In this document: piece after piece, positions 31,014 to 40,200 of the stretch
Position numbering within the stretch: the stretch's first letter is position 1
How the letters are laid out: every line of letters starts with the position of its first letter
Assembly: GCA_949358305.1 (NCBI GenBank)
Contig: OX442314.1
Span: 1,459,887-1,500,086, forward strand
From: Strigamia acuminata
Lineage: Eukaryota > Arthropoda > Chilopoda > Geophilomorpha > Linotaeniidae
Direction: 5' to 3'
DNA length: 40,200 nucleotides
Made by a program: the position numbers and the translations under genes
The notes under the pieces: model-generated
The model's database searches: none
What the model saw: only the letters and a program-made list of their open reading frames with translations
Told to the model about the DNA's origin: nothing

Positions 31014-31280
31014 AGTGAAACAAACATTCGAATCGGAAGCGACGAAATCCTAGACGACCACGAAAACGCTTTAATTTCGGCCCCGAGTGGCCGAGCGGGC
31101 AGGGCGACCTGCCGCACGGAGCTGGTGACCGAGGGTTCGCGTCCCGCTCTCCCCCGACTTTTCGTTGGCAACATTGAATGATTGATTTGTATTAGTTGGT
31201 TTATTATACTGTGACAAGTTCTTGAAAATACTACTCTTCCGCAAGACTCGCGGGAGGGGGGGTCGAAGGTATCGGCCCTT
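31014..31280 (+). ncRNA. tRNA-like repeat unit S2
   Basis: A box 31088-31099, B box 31134-31144 (GGTTCGCGTCC). The central hairpin loop is GCGA, another GNRA form. The 3' hairpin reads CTTCCGC..GCGGGAG. Confidence 0.75.
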
Positions 31281-31460
31281 CTTTATTTTATTTCATTTTA
31301 TTTTATTCTATTTTTAATTTTATTTCCACCTACCTATCTACCCGTCTGTTTATTTATTTGTTTATTTATTTGTTTATTTATTTATTTATTTATTTATTTC
31401 TTTCTTTCTTTCTTTCTTTTTTCTTCCTTTCGTCTCTTTTCCTCTCGTTCGTTCGGCCAA
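31281..31460. repeat. T-rich microsatellites after S2
   Basis: TTTTA, (TTTA)n and (TTTC)n runs. Confidence 0.85.
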
Positions 31461-31748
31461 AATGAAACGAATACTCGAATCGGAAGCGACGAAATTCTAG
31501 ACGACCACGAGGACGCTTTATCTTCGGCCCCGGGTGGCCGAGCGAGTAGAGTGACCTACCGCACGGAGCTGGTGACCGAGAGTTCGAGTCCCGCTCTCCC
31601 GACTTTCCGTTTCTCCGAAATTATTCGGTAACATCTCTTTCTTTCTTCGTAATTACTCGTTATCGTACTAGTGGTTTATTAATACATTCTCATGGGCAAT
31701 ACTCTCCCGCAAGACCCGCGGGAGGGGGGGTCGAAGGTATCGGCCCTT
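31461..31748 (+). ncRNA. tRNA-like repeat unit S3
   Basis: A box 31535-31546 (TGGCCGAGCGAG), B box 31581-31591 (AGTTCGAGTCC). The central stem has changed on both sides (GTAG with CTAC) and keeps most of its pairing around the GTGA loop. The T run after the core is only three. Confidence 0.7.
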
Positions 31749-31868
31749 CTTTATTTTATTTCACTTTATTTTCATTATTTTTTTTTTTCTATTTATTTTT
31801 TTTATTTCCACCCATTTATCTATTTATTCATTTATTCATTCGCGTCTCTCTTTCGTTCATTTGGCCAA
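31749..31868. repeat. T-rich microsatellite after S3
   Basis: TTTTA- and ATTT-type repeats. Confidence 0.8.
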
Positions 31869-32158
31869 AGTGAAGTAGAATAGAGTACTCGAATTGGGGC
31901 CGACACAATTCCAAGCCACTACGAGGGCGGTTTATCTTCGGCCCCGGGTGGCCGAGCGGGTAGGGTGACCTGCCGCACGGAGACGTGGACCGAAAGTTCG
32001 AGTCCCGCTCCCGCCGACTTTTCATTTCACCGATGTTTTCTCAGAAACCCTTCTTCTATGATTGATTTGTTACAAATGAGTACTTTACTAACGCATTCTC
32101 ATGAATACTACTCTCTCGCAAGACCCGCGGGAGGGGGGGTCGAAGGTATCGGCCCTTC
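31869..32158 (+). ncRNA. tRNA-like repeat unit S4
   Basis: A box 31949-31960, B box 31995-32005 (AGTTCGAGTCC). The segment between the central hairpin and the B box has drifted (GGAGACGTGGACC). TTTT follows the core. Confidence 0.75.
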
Positions 32159-32618
32159 TTTATTTTATTCGACCTCCCTCCTCTCGTTCTTTTATTTTAT
32201 TTCATTCCACTTTTTTATTTTATTTATTTTTTTTACTTATTTCTTTCCATTCTTCTCTCTTTTTATTCATTCATTCATTCATTCATTCATTCATTCATTC
32301 ATTTATTTGGTTCGTTTTGTTTTTATAAATACAGTCCGCGTCGTCAGGTGCCGCTCTACAGAGTTTGCGCCGCAGCAAAACAACACCCATTCCTACCTTT
32401 GACCCCGCTCGACGGCGTCATTCAATCCGCACGCACCATCGTCGAAAAAGAAAGAAAAAGAAACGAGAAACGAGAAATAAACCAATAAAGAAAGACGAGC
32501 CAGCCGACCGACCAACTTTCCCGGTTCGTGTTTATTAATTTATTAATCAATTAATTGATTAATTGATTGGTTGGCTAAACGACCGTTTCGTCCGTTCGTT
32601 CGTTCGTTCGTTTAAGCC
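32159..32618. other. Spacer upstream of the piggyBac-family gene
   Basis: T-rich repeats with (ATTC)n around 32265-32300, a mixed segment (32330-32515), then TTAATTGATT-type and (GTTC)n repeats just before the ATG at 32619. The promoter and 5' untranslated region should lie here. I found no piggyBac-type terminal inverted repeat next to a TTAA. Confidence 0.45.
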
Positions 32619-35156
<2,538 letters not shown>

Positions 35157-35484
35157 CCGCGACGTTTCCACGACCGAGCGCGCGCCGACGCTCGGGCGGC
35201 CAACCGGCCGGTTAATTTTGTTTTATTTCATTCCTCCATTTGCCAGAACGCGGCGGAGTAGTTTTGTTTGTTTTGCTTATTTATTTATTTATTCATTTAT
35301 TCCATTTTTTTTGTAAGTTAATTTTATTATTTATTAACAAAGGCAACAATGACGACGTATTGTCGATGCCGACAAAGAAAAAGAAAAAAAAGAAAACAAA
35401 CGAACAAATCAATAAAAACGAACAAAAACAGACAAGTGAAACGAAAACGTGTGAATTAATTAGCTCGATCGGCCAACCAATCAA
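35157..35484. other. Intergenic region between two convergent genes
   Basis: It separates the stop of the piggyBac-family gene (plus) from the stop of gene C (minus). It is AT-rich with TTTA repeats and an A-rich stretch (35377-35450), and should contain both 3' untranslated regions. No further gene is seen. Confidence 0.6.
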
Positions 35485-37068
<1,584 letters not shown>

Positions 37069-37320
37069 CCGTAAAAAAAAAAAAATGGCGTCGGAGAAAA
37101 AAAAAACCTATGGCGTGGTCGGAATGCGACTGTCTGTCTGCCTGCCTGTCAGTCCGTCAGCCAGCCAGTCAGCTGACGACACGAAAAAAATAAAAAAAAA
37201 ATGAACAAACAAACAAACAAACAAATAAATAATAGTAATAATAATAATAATTATTATTAAACAAAAAATAATTAATAACCGGTAACTAATTAACGACGAT
37301 TAACAACGGCGAGAATGAAT
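37069..37320. other. Upstream region of gene C
   Basis: An A run (plus strand) precedes the ATG, then GTCTGTCTGCCTGCC-type and (AAAC)n repeats and an AAT/ATT-rich stretch. It must hold the promoter of gene C. No core element is clear. Confidence 0.45.
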
Positions 37321-37627
37321 GGTAACGACGGCGAACGTTGTCGTTGAAATTGGCGGCGCTTTATCATCGGCCCCGAGTGGCCGAGCGGGCAGGGTGACCT
37401 GCCGCACGGAGCTGGTGACCGAGGGTTCGAGTCCCGCTTCCCGCCGATTTTTCATTTCTGGCAAAAACTGTATTGTCAAACAAATACGCATTCCTGGGGT
37501 TTCGATTGATATTGCCCCGTTCCAGTTCGTTCGTCCATACTTATTAGTTCTCTTCAGATGGTGATGATGAACACTCTCCCGCGGGGTTGCGGGAGGGTGG
37601 GGGGGGAGTCGAAAGATTCGGCTCTCC
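37321..37627 (+). ncRNA. tRNA-like repeat unit S5
   Basis: A box 37378-37389, B box 37424-37434 (GGTTCGAGTCC, the consensus). GGCAGG-GTGA-CCTGCC is intact. TTTTT follows the core. The 3' hairpin is ACTCTCCCGC..GCGGGAGGGT (37573-37598). The far 5' end does not match the other units. Confidence 0.75.
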
Positions 37628-37737
37628 TTTTATTTATTTATTTATTTTATTTTATTTTATTTTATTTTTTTCGTTTACATACATATATTTGTTTTTATTT
37701 TTATTCTTTTTCTTTTCTTTTCTTTTCTTTTTTTCCG
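37628..37737. repeat. T-rich microsatellites after S5
   Basis: TTTA, TTTTA and TTTTC runs. Confidence 0.85.
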
Positions 37738-38082
37738 AGATTCGAACAGAACTGCCGAGTTAAGTTAAGTTGGGCTAAAACAGAAAAGGAAGAAATTCGA
37801 AGCGACGGTTCTAGACGGCTACGAGGGCGGTTTATCTTCGGCCCCGGGTGGCCGAGCGGGCAGGGTGACCTGCCGCACGGAGCTGGTGACCGAGGGTTCG
37901 AGTCCCGCTTCCCGCCGATTTTTCATTTCTGGCAAAAACTGTATCACAGAAACACTCATATCTATCTTAACATTGTCGAGTCTATTGCACGGTTGTGCGC
38001 CATTCTTTCTCTTCAGATAGTGAGGCACACTCTCTCGCGAGGTTGCGAGAGGGTGGGGGGAAGTCGGAAGATTCGGCTCTCC
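37738..38082 (+). ncRNA. tRNA-like repeat unit S6
   Basis: A box 37849-37860, B box 37895-37905. The core looks identical to S5 apart from the start. The 3' hairpin has become ACTCTCTCGC..GCGAGAGGGT, one base-pair exchanged on both sides. Confidence 0.75.
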
Positions 38083-38193
38083 TTTTGTTTTTATTTTTTT
38101 CGTTCATATTTTTGTTTTTATTTCTATTCTTTTTCTCTTCTCTTCTCTTCTTTTCTTTTTTTCTCTTTTCTTTTTTTTTTTGTTTTTTCCTCC
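38083..38193. repeat. T-rich microsatellites after S6
   Basis: TTTC and TTTTG-type runs. Confidence 0.8.
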
Positions 38194-38550
38194 CCGAGAT
38201 TCGAACGGGGCTGCCGAGTCGAGTTGGGTTAAAACAGAAAAGGAAGAAATTCGAAGCGACGAAATTCTAGACGGCCACGAGGACGGTTTATCTTCGGGCC
38301 CGGGTGGCCGAGCGGGCAGGGTGACCTGCCGCACGGAGTTGGTGACCGAGAGTTCGAGTCCCGCTCCCGCCGACTTTTCATTTCCGACAAAGCTGTATTG
38401 TCAAACACGCATTCCACAGCATTTCAGTTGATATTGCCAAATATTGTGCCGTTCCAGTTTGGTCCCTTATTATTTCGAGATGGTGATGATGAACACTTTC
38501 CCGCGGGGTTGCGAGGGGGTGGGGGAGAGTCGAAAGATTCGGTTCTCCTT
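38194..38550 (+). ncRNA. tRNA-like repeat unit S7
   Basis: A box 38305-38316, B box 38351-38361 (AGTTCGAGTCC). The 3' hairpin keeps the S5 left arm but has the A seen in S6 on the right arm, giving one mismatch. Confidence 0.75.
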
Positions 38551-39219
38551 TTGTTTTTATTTTCATTTTTATTTTTATTTATTTTGTTTTATTTTGTTTT
38601 ATTTTTTATTTTTTAATTTTCAATTTTATTCAATTTTTCTCCCCCCCCCCGTCGATCATCGTCGCCACCGTCTCGTGTGGCGGTCGGGTGAAAGGAAAAA
38701 AAAAAGAAAAAAAAAAAAAAAAAAAAAAAAGAAAGAAAACCCTTCGCATCACCTTATCCGCGATGTGTCGGGAGGGCGTCTGAGAACCCACTCGCCCATT
38801 CTCAGCGGCCGCATTTTCCAATTTTCGCCACCGGATGTCGCGCTCGCGTCACGCTCGTCCGTATCCCTCTCATCCCCACTCGTTGATCGACCTACTGGCT
38901 TCTTCGTCTCCCCTTTCGTCGCTCCTGCCGAGAAAGGTAAGCGAGATCGTCAATCGGATCGGGTCGGGTCGGACCGAAACCAACTCGACCGATCGACACG
39001 CGTCCTCCCGTTTCTCGGCCGCCGACGCGCGACCGGGATTAATTGATTGGTTTGGTTCGGTTCGGTTCGGTTCGGTCCGATCGGCGAATTTTCTCTTTCG
39101 TACGTTCGTTCATTCGTTCGTTCGCTCACCCGTTTGTTTGTTTATTATTTAAATCTAGCCACTCCATTCGTTCGTCCATTTTTTTTTTCCCCGTCAACAT
39201 CCTCATCGCCGCCGCCGAC
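38551..39219. other. Upstream region of gene D
   Basis: T-rich repeats, a C run (38641-38650), an A-rich run (38696-38730) and a mixed segment. An ATG at 38835 opens 34 codons that end at a good GTAAGC donor (38937), so 38800-38936 could be a 5' exon of gene D. Joining it to the TAG acceptor at 39158 would put the ATG at 39220 out of frame, so it is more likely untranslated or a separate short frame. Confidence 0.45.
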
Positions 39220-39527
39220 ATGTCGGGACATCGCCGCGACCACCCTTCGTAAGTTTCGCGACCGTTTAGTTAGTCAGTCAGTCAGTCAGTCAGTCGGTTA
39301 GCTAGTTGGTTAATCGACCAGCCAACCGACCGACTTTCTTTTATCTTTATTTTTTTTTTTCTAAGGATTCCACAGCCGCCGCCGCTGCCACGCTCCATGG
39401 TCGAGTGGAACCTGGGCGCGGGACGGGGCAGGGCGTCCCGATGGGCCGGTCGCGCGGCCCGCGGCTACCCGTGAGTACCGTGATCGATCAATTACTTGAT
39501 TTATTTATTTATTTTAATTTCTTTTGG

Positions 39528-39559
<32 letters not shown>

Positions 39560-39955
39560 CCACCGCCACCCATCACGCCGGACATGGAGGTGATCGGCGC
39601 GGCGGTGGATGCGGCCGGTCGCTCCGCCGCGGCGTGCAGGGCGGCCGAGGGCGTCGCCCGCGCCCTCGAGTTTCCCGTTCCAGAGGTGGCCATGGCGGTG
39701 GGCACGACGTCGGTGGTCGTGGCGGCCCGCCTGGCCACGTGGGCGACCCGCGCGGCCTTCAGCTCGGTCGCGGCGGCCGTAGCGGTGGTCGCGGCCACGA
39801 CGGGCAACGAGGAGGCGGTCGACGCCGTCGTCACGGCGGCCGGTGCGGTCGGGGCGGCTGAGGCAGCCACCATCGCCGTCGACGAGGCCGCGACGGCGGT
39901 AGAGGCGAGCGCGCGAGGACTCCGTCGTTGCCGCGCCAGGAGCTCAACGATGTAA
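39220..39955 (+). CDS. Gene D: alanine-rich small protein (3 exons)
   Basis: Exons 39220-39248, 39366-39470 and 39556-39955 join through GTAAGT and GTGAGT donors and AAG and TAG acceptors in consistent phase, giving about 177 residues. The first two exons encode a basic, Pro- and Gly/Arg-rich segment that begins MSGHRRDHPS. The last exon is a long Ala/Val-rich stretch, likely helical, with scattered Glu, Arg and Thr, ending in a basic tail (GLRRCRARSSTM). The hydrophobic Ala/Val part could associate with a membrane, but it contains charged residues and I would not call it transmembrane. No family recognised. The second intron ends in a run of about 24 T before TAG. Confidence 0.6.
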
Positions 39956-40136
39956 CCGCCGCCACCACCACCATCGCTCCTCGTTCCATTTTTCAATTTT
40001 TCAATTTGTTAATTTGTCAATTTTTCGGTCGTCTTTCAATGTTTCTTTAAAATTTTTAGTTTTTTTTTTAATGTTTTAATGTGCAAATGTATAAACGATG
40101 TATAAAGAATGTATAAACAAATATAAAAACGAACAA

Positions 40137-40173
<37 letters not shown>

Positions 40174-40200
40174 GCATTTTATTTTTTGGCCTCAAATATG
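39956..40200. other. Region after gene D
   Basis: AT-rich with ATAAAC- and TATAAA-type words near 40090-40125 that could act as poly(A) signals, and a T run at 40139-40170. Probably the 3' untranslated region of gene D and the window edge. Confidence 0.45.

Overview
The window is eukaryotic nuclear DNA. Every convincing gene has short introns (about 60-420 bp) with GT..AG borders, and the rest is dominated by satellite DNA, retrotransposons, tRNA-like repeats and microsatellites. Ty3/gypsy and Ty1/copia elements, a piggyBac-family gene, very short introns and CpG-rich coding sequence fit a compact invertebrate genome. An arthropod, perhaps an insect, is my guess, with low confidence; nothing in the window fixes the species.

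Layout. 1-2790 is a GC-rich satellite with a 53-bp basic unit and a higher-order period near 832 bp. 3345-4577 (minus) is a four-exon gene for a small acidic protein (gene A). 4931-8739 and 15012-17636 hold a quasi-tandem family of about 600-bp units. Each unit ends in a hairpin capped by a TTCG tetraloop and an (AAAT)n tail. One unit is split by an intact Ty3/gypsy element (8740-15006, 5-bp target duplication). 18857-29882 (plus) is a nine-exon gene (gene B) for a coiled-coil, C2H2, RS-repeat and PHD-finger protein. Its sixth exon is interrupted by an intact Ty1/copia element on the opposite strand (21483-28797, 5-bp target duplication). 29883-32618 holds microsatellites and four tRNA-like repeat units. 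32619-35156 (plus) is a six-exon piggyBac-family gene with all three catalytic aspartates. 35485-37068 (minus) is a four-exon coiled-coil gene (gene C). 37320-38550 holds three more tRNA-like units. 39220-39955 (plus) is a three-exon gene for an alanine-rich protein (gene D).

How it fits together. The host genes show no shared pathway. The clearest biology is recent mobile-element activity: two retrotransposons with apparently matching LTRs and unbroken reading frames, one of which cuts a host exon. The best candidates for something undescribed are two repeat families whose units carry conserved RNA-like hairpins. One is the TTCG-hairpin family. The other has a class II tRNA-like core with a GNRA-type tetraloop where an anticodon arm would be. 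The exon models were built by hand from splice sites and reading phase. All of them keep frame from start to stop, but none has been checked against transcripts.
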